NCBI RefSeq assembly: GCF_000224005.2
Contig: NZ_CP007031.1
Coordinates: forward strand, 2,757,001-2,821,000
Origin: Marichromatium purpuratum 984
GTDB taxonomy: Bacteria > Pseudomonadota > Gammaproteobacteria > Chromatiales > Chromatiaceae
DNA length: 64,000 bases
Reading direction: 5' to 3'
Made by a program: the position numbers and the translations under genes. Position 1 is the first letter of the stretch; every line of letters begins with the position of its first letter. This document shows, piece by piece, positions 49,740 through 59,483 of this stretch. The notes beneath the pieces were generated by a model. That model was not told where the DNA came from, did not search any database, and saw only the letters and a list, made by a program, of their open reading frames with translations.

Positions 49740-52736
49740 CTAGTGGGCATCGAACGTACCCTCGAAGCTGTCATAAGAGTTCGCTACGGCGAAGCCCACG
49801 TTGGTTCCCAGCGCCTTGAAATGCGCCTTCCCGCAGTCGATTTTGCCTTGCTCAGTCGGGCGAAGCGCATCGGTGAGCAGGCTGCCCTTGGTCTCGACAA
49901 TGAAGAACAGTCGTTCGACGTCCTCACGCTCAACCAGCACGGCCCAGTCGGGGTTGTAGGTGCCGAGCGGGGTTTCGATCTTGAACCAGTCCGGAAGCTT
50001 GGCGAAGACCTTCACGTCACCGCTCTGATCGAGCCTTTCGGCAAACTTGCGCTCGACGTCCGAGTCGTAGACGACGTGGTCGTAGACCGATTTCTCGGTC
50101 TTCACCATATTCTTGCTGAGGTAGCCGAAGAGTTCCTGGTCCTTGAACAATTCTTGCCCGTAGAAGGCGTCATCACCGATGCGGTGGTATTTGATGCCGT
50201 CGACAATGAACAAGCGCATTTGGCTCTTAATGATCTCGGAGACCTGTTCGATGAACTTGTTCGGGTTGCGCTTGAAATCCCCGAGCCGACCGCTGCGACG
50301 CAGGATCTCGACGATGGATCGCCGGGTCAGGTTCGTCTCGTTCTGGAGAAAGGAAACGATGTCTGGCGGTCGCATGTGCTCGGCATCGTAGCTGTAGGTC
50401 TGCTGGAACGCCTCGCCCATGCCGATGCCGCCGCGACTGATCTCCGTTTTGCTCTTACGGTAGACGAAGCGTGCCTTGGTCACCACCGGGCTCTTCTTGA
50501 TTTCGTCGGCGCAGGTCTCGATAAGCGCTTCGGTATCGAAGCTCACCTGGAAAGTTGTCTTGTACTTGATGCGGTCCCAGAGCGCCTTAAAGTCTTCGCC
50601 CAGGAAGCGCTCCTTGTTTAAGCTGACCTTGGTACGTTCCTCGGCGTTCTTGACATTAAGGCTACCGGCCACCTTATTGAGCAAGGCGGCGATCTGTCCA
50701 GCCTGCTCGGCTACCTCGTTGGGCAGTTCCAAGCTGTCGTCATTCAGGGCGCGTCGGAGTTTATCAGTTACCTTGCCTCGATTATCGACGTATCCCTCTT
50801 TCTTGAGGTGCTCCCAGACTTTCTTAGAGGTCTCGACACCGAGCGGCTGCTGTGCCCCGTTCGCATCCTGTACCGGGATATTGGCGAAGAGGTGCTGTTC
50901 GACCAAGCCGAAGCGAATACCGGTGTCTTCCTCGATCTCCTTCTGCAGCTTGCGGGCGAATTCCTCGTAGGACTCGTTCGCCATGACTGTCAGCGTGTTG
51001 ACCTCGAAGCCGTAGACTCGCTCGCCCTCCTGGTCGACGCAGATCCGCAGCCCGCGCCCGATCTCCTGGCGCTTTTTCATTACCGATGAGGTCTCGTTCA
51101 AGGTGCAGATCTGGAACACGTTCGGGTTGTCCCAACCCTCCCGCAGCGCCGAGTGCGAGAAGATGAACTTAAGCTTCGAGTCGAAGCTCAGCAGCTTTTC
51201 CTTGTCCCGCATGATCAAGTGATACGCACCTTCGTCATCGGCGGTGGTGCCACCGCCCTTGGACTCCTTGAGTCGGGCATTGCCACTAGCATCCTTCTTC
51301 TTGTCCTGGGCGAAGTAACCATTGTGAACACCGTCCGCCGCAGTCTTCAGATCGACGTCTTCGAAGAGCGTGCTGTACTTCGGCTTTTTGATCGCCTTGG
51401 CGTATTCCTCCTCGAACATCAGGGCGTATTTGCCCTTCACCGGGTTGCCGTCGGCATCGTAGGCACGGTAGTTGGCCACACGGTCGATGAAGAACAGGCT
51501 CAGCACCTTGATGCCCTTCGGCCTTAGGCGGAGTTCCTTGTCGAGGTGCTCGTCGATGGTTTTGCGGATCTGCAGGCGCTTGTACTCATCGTCGTCGACC
51601 TCGCCGATGGTCTGTCCAAGCCGTACGACGGTCTCGGTGCCGGTAAAGCTGATGTACTCCTGACCCTCGGCGCAGTAAATCTCCTCAATGATGTAGCCGT
51701 CGTAGACGTCGCGTCCGCCGGATAGCTCCACCAGGTCGACGCCGGTCTTGACCTTCTTCTGCTCCCGCTTGATCTGTCCCTTCCGGATAGCGTCGTATTC
51801 GATACGCGCGGAGATACCGTTCCTATTATCGACGCTAAGCAGTCGGACGTAGGCGTTGTTATGGCTGTCGGCAACTGTGACGCCCGCCACCTCGATCTGC
51901 TTTACCAATTTGCGCTCGTAGGCATCCACCGAGTCCAGCCGGAAGACCTGATGGTGCTTGTCCTGATGCGTTGCCGAGTAGCGGAAGGTGCACAGCGGGT
52001 TGAGCGACGCGAGGGCCTCGGTACTCTTCTTTGTGGTATCGACACTCTGCGGCTCGTCGATAATGACGATGGGGTTGGTAGCCTGAATGAACTCGATGGG
52101 CTTGGCCCCGGTCATGCGATCGTTCGGCCGGTGGATGATGTTGGCCTTCGACTCCTTGCTGGGGTCGGCGAAGCTCCGCCGGAAGGCATCGATGTTGATG
52201 ACCATGATCTGAATGCAGTCGCTGGTCGCGAAGTTCCTAACCTGGCCGAGCTTCTGGGAGTCGTAGACGAAGTAGTCGAAGCGGACGTTGTCGAAGAGCC
52301 CCTTGAAGTGCTCTTCGGTCATCTCGAGCGACTTTTTGACGCCCTCCTTGATGGCGACGGAGGGCACGACGACGATGAACTTGGTGAAGCCGTATTTGCG
52401 ATTCAGCTCGAAGATACTGCGCAGATAGACATAGGTCTTGCCCGTCCCAGTCTCCATTTCGACGGTGAAGTTGAGATCGCCCAGGGCCGTTGAAGGCTTG
52501 AGGCCGTTACGCAACTGGACCTTGCCGATGTTCGCGAGGATGTCCTCGTTGAGCAGCTTGAGGTAGTTGCCAATGCCGGGACTGTTCTCACTGATGCCCA
52601 AGCTCAGCTGTGGCGTTGCGTCCATGGCGCCGACCGTAAAGTTGGTCTGGCAGGTCTCCTGGCCCTCGAACAGATCGACGATGGACGCGATGGCATCCGC
52701 CTGGAAGTCCAGATCGGGGTTGAACTTGATCTTCAT
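49740..52736 (-). CDS. Type III-like restriction subunit Res (helicase-nuclease)
   Basis: The 998-aa protein combines a superfamily 2 helicase with a C-terminal nuclease. Walker A is METGTGKT (GTGKT at 97-101), Walker B is IIDEPQ (DEPQ at 227-230), and the helicase C-terminal half holds REGWDNPNVFQICTLNETSSVMKKRQEIGRGLRI. The end carries a PD-(D/E)xK motif: NPDW (Asp930), then FIVETKGS (Glu948, Lys950). This is the plan of type III Res subunits, which translocate or slide and cut with Mod. It starts 10 bases after mod and ends the six-gene operon. Because all catalytic motifs are intact the enzyme is probably active. Confidence 0.9.
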   Translation of the reverse strand: MKIKFNPDLDFQADAIASIVDLFEGQETCQTNFTVGAMDATPQLSLGISENSPGIGNYLKLLNEDILANIGKVQLRNGLKPSTALGDLNFTVEMETGTGKTYVYLRSIFELNRKYGFTKFIVVVPSVAIKEGVKKSLEMTEEHFKGLFDNVRFDYFVYDSQKLGQVRNFATSDCIQIMVINIDAFRRSFADPSKESKANIIHRPNDRMTGAKPIEFIQATNPIVIIDEPQSVDTTKKSTEALASLNPLCTFRYSATHQDKHHQVFRLDSVDAYERKLVKQIEVAGVTVADSHNNAYVRLLSVDNRNGISARIEYDAIRKGQIKREQKKVKTGVDLVELSGGRDVYDGYIIEEIYCAEGQEYISFTGTETVVRLGQTIGEVDDDEYKRLQIRKTIDEHLDKELRLRPKGIKVLSLFFIDRVANYRAYDADGNPVKGKYALMFEEEYAKAIKKPKYSTLFEDVDLKTAADGVHNGYFAQDKKKDASGNARLKESKGGGTTADDEGAYHLIMRDKEKLLSFDSKLKFIFSHSALREGWDNPNVFQICTLNETSSVMKKRQEIGRGLRICVDQEGERVYGFEVNTLTVMANESYEEFARKLQKEIEEDTGIRFGLVEQHLFANIPVQDANGAQQPLGVETSKKVWEHLKKEGYVDNRGKVTDKLRRALNDDSLELPNEVAEQAGQIAALLNKVAGSLNVKNAEERTKVSLNKERFLGEDFKALWDRIKYKTTFQVSFDTEALIETCADEIKKSPVVTKARFVYRKSKTEISRGGIGMGEAFQQTYSYDAEHMRPPDIVSFLQNETNLTRRSIVEILRRSGRLGDFKRNPNKFIEQVSEIIKSQMRLFIVDGIKYHRIGDDAFYGQELFKDQELFGYLSKNMVKTEKSVYDHVVYDSDVERKFAERLDQSGDVKVFAKLPDWFKIETPLGTYNPDWAVLVEREDVERLFFIVETKGSLLTDALRPTEQGKIDCGKAHFKALGTNVGFAVANSYDSFEGTFDAH

Positions 52737-52746
52737 CCGGATCTCC

Positions 52747-54576
52747 CTAGAGCGACTTCACGTCATCAATGCCGGCCTGCCTCAAGATTTGAACGGCATT
52801 GGTCTTAACCACGTCGTCGGCAAAGCCGGCGTCCTTGAACACCACCCGCATGACTTCGGGCTGAAACTCATCCTTCAGAGCGGTGATGCCGGATACCACC
52901 TCCAGCGTGATGTTGTCGGCGAGGCAGACGATCAGCGCACCGGCGCCGATCACCGTGACCTTCCGTCCCTCGATGTCTCGGGTGTCGGTCGGGATGGCGA
53001 GGTCGAGACCGTACTTGAGCAGAAGCTCGTAGAGCACGTCGTCTTCGGAGCGGTTGGGTTTGATGTTATCGACGGACTCCACAAGGTCTTGATCAATCGA
53101 GTCGAACTCGGCGTCCCAGGGCTTGATGTTGCTACTGGAGAGTTTGAAAGCTCGAAATCCCCGGTTTTCAACTGCCACTTTAGCAGAGGCGGCACGGAGT
53201 CGAGCAATACTAATGCTAGCGACAGACCCGAACCTCTCGTCGTCAATGTGCTCCGGAAGCTGTACCAAAATAAAGCGCCGGTTTCCCCCATCGTCCATGT
53301 TTTGTTGCATCACAGCGTCCCCCGTGGACCCCGACCCGGCGAAAAAGTCTAGTACGATATCGCATGAGTTGGTGTTTGTTGATAGCCCAAGCATTTTACG
53401 GATCAGCCGTGTTGGCTTAGGATTATCGAAAACAGCTTTGCCATCGAAGAGGGCTTTAACCTCAAGCCCCCCTTCATCCGTGGTTCCAGCCTCCTTGTGG
53501 TCCCAGATGTTCACCGGAACCATTCCCTCCGCCTCCGAAAGGAATATCTTCTTCCGCGGATACTTGGCGTCCCCGTCTTGGCCCCACCACAGCCGGTTCT
53601 CGGAAACGAGCCGACGATACTCCTCCTCGGAGTTCTTCCAGGCATGGGTGGGGTGTTCGACGACTCTCCCGTCAGGCGCAGTGATGGGATATACGAGGTT
53701 GGGACGCTTCTCCTTCGTCGCAGGATTGACAAAAGAAGAAGTTGTCCAGTCCCCTCGCGGATCTTTATCAGGATTGCTGTAGCCTGAGTCAGCCTTTTCG
53801 GTCCTAGTTTCTCTTAGATGCTCGAGCACATCGCTTCGGCGGTAGACGAGCAATGTATCTTTTAGCGAGTAGAACGCTTTAGCGTTGTTACTGCGCGTAT
53901 ATCGCTTTTCCCAAGCGATAGCGGCCATGAAGTTCTCGACCCCAAACACCTCGTCTAAGATATGACGTAGATTATGTGCCTCATGGTCATCGATGGATAC
54001 AAAGAGTAGACCATCATCGCGCAATAGATTCCGAGCCAGCTTCAGCCGCGGATACATCATATTCAGCCAGTTCGTGTGATACCGGCCTGATGTCTCCGCA
54101 TTCGCCGACACCTTGAAGCCCTCGTCGTCCACCTGCCCGGTGTAACGGAGGTAGGTGTCGAGATTGTCCTGCCACTTGTCCGGGTAGATGAACTCCTTGC
54201 CCGTGTTGTAGGGCGGATCGATGTAGATCATCTTCACCTTGCGGTGATAGCTCTTCTGCAGGAGCTTCAGCACCTCCAGGTTGTCACCCTCGATGAAGAT
54301 GTTCTTGGTGGTGTCCCAGTTGACCGACTCTTCGGGGCAAGGGCGCAGCGTCCCCATCGACGGTGTCTGGGCAATCTGCTTGGCTCGGCTCTTGCCGTTC
54401 CAGGTGAAGGAGTAGCGCTCTTCCCGGTCGTCCACGTAATCGCCGAGCGTCTCCTTGAGTGCGTCGAAGTCGATGAGGCCATCGGCGAAGACCTCCGGGA
54501 AGAGTTCCCGCAGTCGCTCGATGTTGTCCGCCACCAGGTCTGGCGATGCCCCGTCTTCGCGCGTCAGCTTCTTCAT
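52747..54576 (-). CDS. Type III-like DNA methyltransferase Mod (N6-adenine, beta class)
   Basis: The 609-aa enzyme has motif IV DPPY at 120-123 (MIYIDPPYNTGKEF) before motif I FAGSGSTGD at 412-420, the order of beta-class methyltransferases such as type III Mod. A large target-recognition region of about 250 residues lies between them. It would methylate adenine in an asymmetric site and guide Res. The C-terminal 150 residues (NRSEDDVLYELLLKYGLDL, VIGAGALIVCLADNITLEVV) match the tail seen in mod proteins paired with DUF4391 genes. It starts 16 bases after the DUF4391 gene. No poly-nucleotide tract suggesting phase variation was seen. Confidence 0.9.
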   Translation of the reverse strand: MKKLTREDGASPDLVADNIERLRELFPEVFADGLIDFDALKETLGDYVDDREERYSFTWNGKSRAKQIAQTPSMGTLRPCPEESVNWDTTKNIFIEGDNLEVLKLLQKSYHRKVKMIYIDPPYNTGKEFIYPDKWQDNLDTYLRYTGQVDDEGFKVSANAETSGRYHTNWLNMMYPRLKLARNLLRDDGLLFVSIDDHEAHNLRHILDEVFGVENFMAAIAWEKRYTRSNNAKAFYSLKDTLLVYRRSDVLEHLRETRTEKADSGYSNPDKDPRGDWTTSSFVNPATKEKRPNLVYPITAPDGRVVEHPTHAWKNSEEEYRRLVSENRLWWGQDGDAKYPRKKIFLSEAEGMVPVNIWDHKEAGTTDEGGLEVKALFDGKAVFDNPKPTRLIRKMLGLSTNTNSCDIVLDFFAGSGSTGDAVMQQNMDDGGNRRFILVQLPEHIDDERFGSVASISIARLRAASAKVAVENRGFRAFKLSSSNIKPWDAEFDSIDQDLVESVDNIKPNRSEDDVLYELLLKYGLDLAIPTDTRDIEGRKVTVIGAGALIVCLADNITLEVVSGITALKDEFQPEVMRVVFKDAGFADDVVKTNAVQILRQAGIDDVKSL

Positions 54577-54592
54577 GCAATCGTTCCTTTAC

Positions 54593-55366
54593 TTACAGCT
54601 CGGCCTTGGTTCGGACCAGTCGGTCTTCGAGTTCTTTGATGCGTGTATTCAGTTCGACCTTCTCGGCGAACTGGTCTTCTTTGGCGATGGCGACCCGGAG
54701 ACGGCGGATGTCCCGTTCCATCGTGTGGCACTGCTCGAGCCGTTGCCGGCGATCCTGCTCGGGCTGCGTGGCGTCGACCACGAAGGTGCCTGTCAGCTCA
54801 CCACAGGTCCGTGCCAGTACGGCATCGACCATGCCGCGGTAGAGGGCGTAGAAGTCGACCCGCGAAAGGCTGGGTAAGGCCAGTGCCTCGCAAAATGCCT
54901 GGTCGATCTCGGACAGCGGCGGCTCGATCCACGGTGAGCACAGAAAGCCTTCGGCCACGATGGCGCCTTGCTCCGCTCGGCTGAAGCGCTTGTGGGCGAC
55001 GCTCACGCAGAAGGCATCTCCTTCCACCATCACCAGCAGGACCGGATAGGGGATCGCGCGTTGGAGCAGCTCGGCGATGCGTGGGGCTCGGCTGCGATGG
55101 CTGAGGTCTGCCTCGATGAGGTCGATTTCCAGGTACTCTCGGTCCGAGTCCTCGTAAGGGAGCACCTGCACCGTGTCGGCCTTCAGCGTGTATTTCCAGG
55201 TCAACTTGTCGACATCGCTCGACAGCGTCTTTTTGTCGGCGCTCGTCAGCTGGCCGTGCTCCAACACCATCTTCTTGGCAATGCGTTTATCGATCAGACC
55301 GACGTCTGGCAGCCCGAGCTGGGCGTAGAAGGCGTCCTTGTCGAAGGCCATGGGGTCTGCGTTCAT
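54593..55366 (-). CDS. DUF4391 protein of the restriction operon
   Basis: This 257-aa protein looks like a DUF4391 member; such genes often lie beside type III mod/res and large helicases. It begins with a short helical region (DKDAFYAQLGLPDVGLIDKRIAKKM) and a central alpha/beta region (IDLIEADLSHRSRAPRIAELLQRAIPYPVLLVMVEGDAFCVSVAHKRFSRAEQG) that resembles a small sensor-like or nuclease-like fold without clear catalytic residues. It ends in a likely coiled coil (KVELNTRIKELEDRLVRTKAEL). The ATGA overlap with the helicase gene shows translational coupling. Its biochemical role is unknown; the coiled coil suggests an adaptor. Confidence 0.75.
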   Translation of the reverse strand: MNADPMAFDKDAFYAQLGLPDVGLIDKRIAKKMVLEHGQLTSADKKTLSSDVDKLTWKYTLKADTVQVLPYEDSDREYLEIDLIEADLSHRSRAPRIAELLQRAIPYPVLLVMVEGDAFCVSVAHKRFSRAEQGAIVAEGFLCSPWIEPPLSEIDQAFCEALALPSLSRVDFYALYRGMVDAVLARTCGELTGTFVVDATQPEQDRRQRLEQCHTMERDIRRLRVAIAKEDQFAEKVELNTRIKELEDRLVRTKAEL

Positions 55367-58300
55367 GCGCCCTCCGCTGCCAGCACGGCCAGATAAGCGA
55401 CAACCTCGAAGTCATCAAGCCCGCGCTGGTTGCCCCGGCTCATGGCGGTGCCGCCGCGATGGAACAGGCTTTCCACGCCCTGCTCTTCGGCCTTTCCCGA
55501 GATTGCAGCGACCGCTTGCTCCAGGAGCGTGTGGTAGTGGGCCATGTCCGCGCCTTGCCGCGTGCGCTCGGCGAGCAACCGCTGGGCTTCGGCGTCGGGT
55601 TGCGAGCGACCGAGGGAAAGCTTCTTCACCAGGTCTAGGATGCGTCGGGTCTGCGAGAAATTGAGGACCACCTCGCCGTCATCGGCGACAAAGACGAGGA
55701 AGTGCGGACTGAGGGCGTAGGTAGAGTCCACCGTGACCTTGGCGTTTTCGCTGCGCAGGCAAAAGAAAGCCCCCGGCTTGATCTCGGAGTCCGCCAACAG
55801 TGCGTCGTCGATGGTAACCGAGCAGGCTCCCGGCGGTAACCTGGCCAGCTCCTCCTGGTGGTGCTTGAGGTAGTTGCCGAGGTCCATCTTGAAGTCGTTC
55901 AGGGTCAGGTCGGTGATCGAGATCCCGCCACCGAGATCCTCGATGTCGATGACCTGCTCTTGCAGCACCTCGAACTGATGCTTGCGGTAGGCCAGATCGT
56001 TCATCTGCTCCTGGGGGCTTTCCTCGATCACGTTCTCCTCACCGGTCGCCGAGATGTCGAGCAGCACCATGCGGCCCGACACGCGGGCCTCGAGGTTGAT
56101 GTACTCGTCGAGTTCCATGTTCGGCCAGAAGTTGACGAGCTGGATGCTGTCGTTGCGTGAGCCGAGTCGATCGATGCGCCCGAAGCGCTGGATGATTCGG
56201 ACCGGGTTCCAGTGGATGTCGTAGTTGACCAGGTAGTCGCAGTCCTGGAGGTTCTGGCCTTCGGAAATGCAGTCAGTGGCGATGAGGAGATCGACTTCCG
56301 TGGTCAGGCTCGCGTCGATCTGTGCCCGTTCCTTCGAAATGGGCGAGAAAGCCGTCAGCACGGAGTCGAGATCGGTGCGCAACCCCTTGAGGTTGCTTTT
56401 GTTGCGCCCGGAGCGACCGGTCACGATGGCGCTATGCAGGCCGTACGCCTGCATAGCCCAGTCGGCGATATGCTGGTAGAGATAGTCGGCGGTATCCGCG
56501 AAGGCGGTGAAGACGAGCACCTTGCGGTTGTCCGGGTTGATCGGGTTGGTGAGCTTGTCGCTGATGAGGGCCTTGAGTCGGCGCAGCTTCTCGTCGCGCT
56601 CGATGCCCACCTGTCTTGCCTCGCGCAGCAGCCCGGTCAGAATCGCCTGGTCCTCCTGCAGGTCCTGCTTCCAGCGGATCAGATCGACGTCCTGCAGCAA
56701 CACCTTGACCTTGGCTCCAACGAGGTACTGGTCGAAGTCATCATTGTCGAGATCGATGTCCTCTATGCTCTGCTCTTCGATCGCGGACGCGTCGTGCGTG
56801 TCGATCCGCTCGATGAGGTTGTTCACCTTGCCGAGCAACTTCTCGACGGTCTGGGCGAACGAGTGGATGGAGCTTTCCATCCGTTTGAGCAGGTTCACCC
56901 GCATCAGGTGAATCAGGCTCTCTTCACGGTCCAGTTGTCGGAACGAGCGCCCGCCCGCAAGCTCCATGTCGTAGCGCCGGCTGTACTCCTCGATCTTATC
57001 TGGCAACACGTAGCGCATCGGGGCGTAAGCGCTCAGCGTCAGGCGTCGAATGTCCCGATTGACCTCTCGCAGCGGAGGAAATAGATCGGCCGTGTCGATG
57101 TCCGCCCTGACGTTGATGGGTTTGTTGCGGTGCGGGAAATCTCCGATCTCGGCCAGGTCGTAATATTTCTCGATATGCTTACGTGAGCGCGCAATGGTGA
57201 GCAGGTCGAGGAGCTTGAAGTAGTCGAAATTCAGCGACTCCAGCAACGCGGTCGTGGTCCGCCGATCGGCGTCCAACTTGAGCCATTGGTTGAAGCGTGC
57301 CTGCGCTTTGCGCAGCGTCTGCTCGATGCTGACAATACCCCCTGCATCGAGCGCGTCGTCGCAGCCCTCGGTGATGAAGGCAACCTGGTTCTTCAGGTCG
57401 TTCATCCGGTTATTGACCGGTGTCGCCGACAGCAACAGCACGCGCGTTTTCACGCCGGCGCAGATGATGTCGTGCATCAGCCGCTTGTAGCGGGTTAGAC
57501 CGTCTTTCTTGGGCGGATTGTTGCGGAAGTTGTGGGACTCGTCGATGACCACGAGGTCGTAGTTGCCCCAGTTGATGCTCTCCAGATTGACCTCGCCGGA
57601 CTGCCCCTGTTGGCGGGTCAGATCCGTGTGGTTGAGGACGTCGTAGTTGAAGCGGTCGGAGGCGAAGATGTTGCGTTTGTCGTTGACCGTGTAGAGGGTC
57701 CAATTCTCGCGCAGCCTTTTCGGGCACAGCACCAGTACCCGGTCGTTACGCAGCTCGTAGTATTTGATGATAGCCAGGGCCTCGAAGGTCTTTCCGAGGC
57801 CGACGCTGTCGGCAATGATGCAGCCGTTGTAGCGTTCGATTTTATCGATTGCCCCAAGCACGCCGTCGCGCTGGAAGCGGTAGAGCTTCTGCCAGACCAG
57901 CGTGTCACGGATGCCCGTCTTCGCCTTGACGATTTGGTCTTCCTCAAGCTGGTCGAGGCTGTCCTCGAACAGGGCGTGCAGTATGGCGAAGTAGATGGTC
58001 TGAGCGGACTTCGGCGCAAAGATCCGTTGCAGCTCGGCCAGCATCTGCGGCTTCACGTCCCTGGTGAGGTGGCGGTCGTTCCACAGGCCGTCGAAGAGGG
58101 CGAGTCGACCGCTAACCTCCGCCTCGCCTTCGAGCTGTGTGTTCATCTCGAAACGCGTGGATGGGACGAGGCCAAGTCCCGGAGCGATGAACGTGGAGCT
58201 GCCTTGAATGGCCATACGGCGGTGGCTGTTGGAGGCGAGGTACAGGCTAGCCGGGACGGGCGCCTGGACACCGCTGACGTCGACGCGATGCTCGATCCAA

Positions 58301-59010
58301 TCCGCGCATTTCCGAGCAACGTTCTCAGCCATGAGTTTGTTGCGGTAGCTACGCTCCTCGACGCCGCCAAGTAGCCGAGATGCGGCAGGCGGGGCTTGGT
58401 CTCCCGAGAGGCCGGGCGTGAGAAGAAGTCGGATGTGATTGGGCGTTTCAAGTGCCCCGCGCAGCTCATCAAAGGCGAAGATCGAAAATTCGCTGGTGAG
58501 AATTGCGACCTCGGCCGCGCCGTCCAGCGCCTGCCGGAGCGCATCGATGACCCGGCCATGGGCCTTATTGTCGAGCAACGCGGCAGTCGGCTGAGGCTGG
58601 TTGTCTGCTTGTGCGGTTACCGTATCAACCTCGACGGCGGTCGACGGATCGGAATGTAGATGCTCTCCCGGCGCGGGCAGTGCATCGTCGGTGAGCTGCG
58701 CGCAGGGAATCCAGTTAACGAAGGGCGAGTCATCGGAGGTACGGGCGATGCGGGCCTTGTACACCTGTCCCCGCTCGGCCTCCTTGAACGCGGAATAGAG
58801 ATCCACTTCGCCCGAACGAAGCTGTGCGAGGCGGCGAGGCGATAACGCCGTCAGTAGCCACGTCTTGTGATCCGGCGTCTGCTCTGACAGTAGTGCGAGG
58901 TAGAGCAGTTCTGTCAGGTCTCGACAGACGAACAACACCGGTTCGTCATAGAACTCGCAGACTTCGACCAGGTCCATGTCGCCAATCTGCGGAAAGGAGA
59001 AGTCTGCCAT
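55363..59010 (-). CDS. Large SNF2-type helicase with PLD-like N-terminal region
   Basis: The 1215-aa protein has an N-terminal region of unknown fold (1-145) and then a stretch (about 150-300) resembling a phospholipase-D-like domain (AILTSEFSIFAFDELRGAL, later NSHRRMAIQGSSTF), with a degenerate HxK. An SNF2/SF2 motor follows, with Walker A DSVGLGKT near 402-409, DESH near 490-493, and the C-terminal half VLVFTAFADTADYLYQHI and QRFGRIDRLGSRN near 890-985. Such proteins translocate on double-stranded DNA. The ATG at 59010 overlaps the upstream stop by one base; the TTG one codon earlier is less likely. It shares a 4-base overlap with DUF4391 and is the largest part of the operon. Confidence 0.85.
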   Translation of the reverse strand: MADFSFPQIGDMDLVEVCEFYDEPVLFVCRDLTELLYLALLSEQTPDHKTWLLTALSPRRLAQLRSGEVDLYSAFKEAERGQVYKARIARTSDDSPFVNWIPCAQLTDDALPAPGEHLHSDPSTAVEVDTVTAQADNQPQPTAALLDNKAHGRVIDALRQALDGAAEVAILTSEFSIFAFDELRGALETPNHIRLLLTPGLSGDQAPPAASRLLGGVEERSYRNKLMAENVARKCADWIEHRVDVSGVQAPVPASLYLASNSHRRMAIQGSSTFIAPGLGLVPSTRFEMNTQLEGEAEVSGRLALFDGLWNDRHLTRDVKPQMLAELQRIFAPKSAQTIYFAILHALFEDSLDQLEEDQIVKAKTGIRDTLVWQKLYRFQRDGVLGAIDKIERYNGCIIADSVGLGKTFEALAIIKYYELRNDRVLVLCPKRLRENWTLYTVNDKRNIFASDRFNYDVLNHTDLTRQQGQSGEVNLESINWGNYDLVVIDESHNFRNNPPKKDGLTRYKRLMHDIICAGVKTRVLLLSATPVNNRMNDLKNQVAFITEGCDDALDAGGIVSIEQTLRKAQARFNQWLKLDADRRTTTALLESLNFDYFKLLDLLTIARSRKHIEKYYDLAEIGDFPHRNKPINVRADIDTADLFPPLREVNRDIRRLTLSAYAPMRYVLPDKIEEYSRRYDMELAGGRSFRQLDREESLIHLMRVNLLKRMESSIHSFAQTVEKLLGKVNNLIERIDTHDASAIEEQSIEDIDLDNDDFDQYLVGAKVKVLLQDVDLIRWKQDLQEDQAILTGLLREARQVGIERDEKLRRLKALISDKLTNPINPDNRKVLVFTAFADTADYLYQHIADWAMQAYGLHSAIVTGRSGRNKSNLKGLRTDLDSVLTAFSPISKERAQIDASLTTEVDLLIATDCISEGQNLQDCDYLVNYDIHWNPVRIIQRFGRIDRLGSRNDSIQLVNFWPNMELDEYINLEARVSGRMVLLDISATGEENVIEESPQEQMNDLAYRKHQFEVLQEQVIDIEDLGGGISITDLTLNDFKMDLGNYLKHHQEELARLPPGACSVTIDDALLADSEIKPGAFFCLRSENAKVTVDSTYALSPHFLVFVADDGEVVLNFSQTRRILDLVKKLSLGRSQPDAEAQRLLAERTRQGADMAHYHTLLEQAVAAISGKAEEQGVESLFHRGGTAMSRGNQRGLDDFEVVAYLAVLAAEGA

Positions 59011-59483
59011 CAACCTCTATCCTTCATGTCCGCAGGGGCGATGACACGGAAAGTCGAAGACGGATCAAAGCTGTCGGAAAGCCAGCATGACCGGTGGAAG
59101 GGGCTCGTGTTGGACGGAGTGGATTTGGTTGATCCCATGCCATTTCGTAGCTGACCGCTTGCAACTGGCTTGCCCCGATAAGCGGGGACTCGTCTCCGCA
59201 GGCGCAGCACGCCATCCCTGTCGTCGAAGACGGAAACGCTGCGTGACTGACAGGCCTTACTTGGAATGATCCAATTGTTCTTGATGCCCCAGGGGCGGAA
59301 GTCTTGAGCTGTGGGTGGGTCATTGACAAAAACCCGCATGACGACTCCGCTTGCATCGATTACTTCGACTGGCGGACACCCTTCAGGGAAATAGTCTGCC
59401 CAGGCGGTTTGGCAGAGTGCCTGCCTGCTATCCGGCCCCGATGTTATGCATTCTAGTGAATAGCCTGTCGACCGATTATCCAT
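59010..59483 (-). CDS. Unknown 157-aa protein, second gene of the restriction operon
   Basis: I do not recognise this protein. It has a compact N-terminal half (QALCQTAWADYFPEGCPPVEVIDASGVVMRVFVNDPPTAQDFRPWGIKNNWIIPSKAC), with several aromatic and Cys residues, and a less ordered Ser/Arg-rich second half. There is no signal peptide, membrane segment or HTH. It overlaps the HTH gene by 8 bases and the helicase gene by 1 base, so it is translated with the operon. Its low GC and codon use match the operon rather than the core genome. Confidence 0.55.
   Translation of the reverse strand: MDNRSTGYSLECITSGPDSRQALCQTAWADYFPEGCPPVEVIDASGVVMRVFVNDPPTAQDFRPWGIKNNWIIPSKACQSRSVSVFDDRDGVLRLRRRVPAYRGKPVASGQLRNGMGSTKSTPSNTSPFHRSCWLSDSFDPSSTFRVIAPADMKDRG

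Noticed and set aside
49740-59013. DISARM or BREX system
   Set aside because: DISARM needs DrmB (DUF1998) and DrmA, and BREX needs PglZ and BrxC; none is present. The operon has type III Mod/Res instead.
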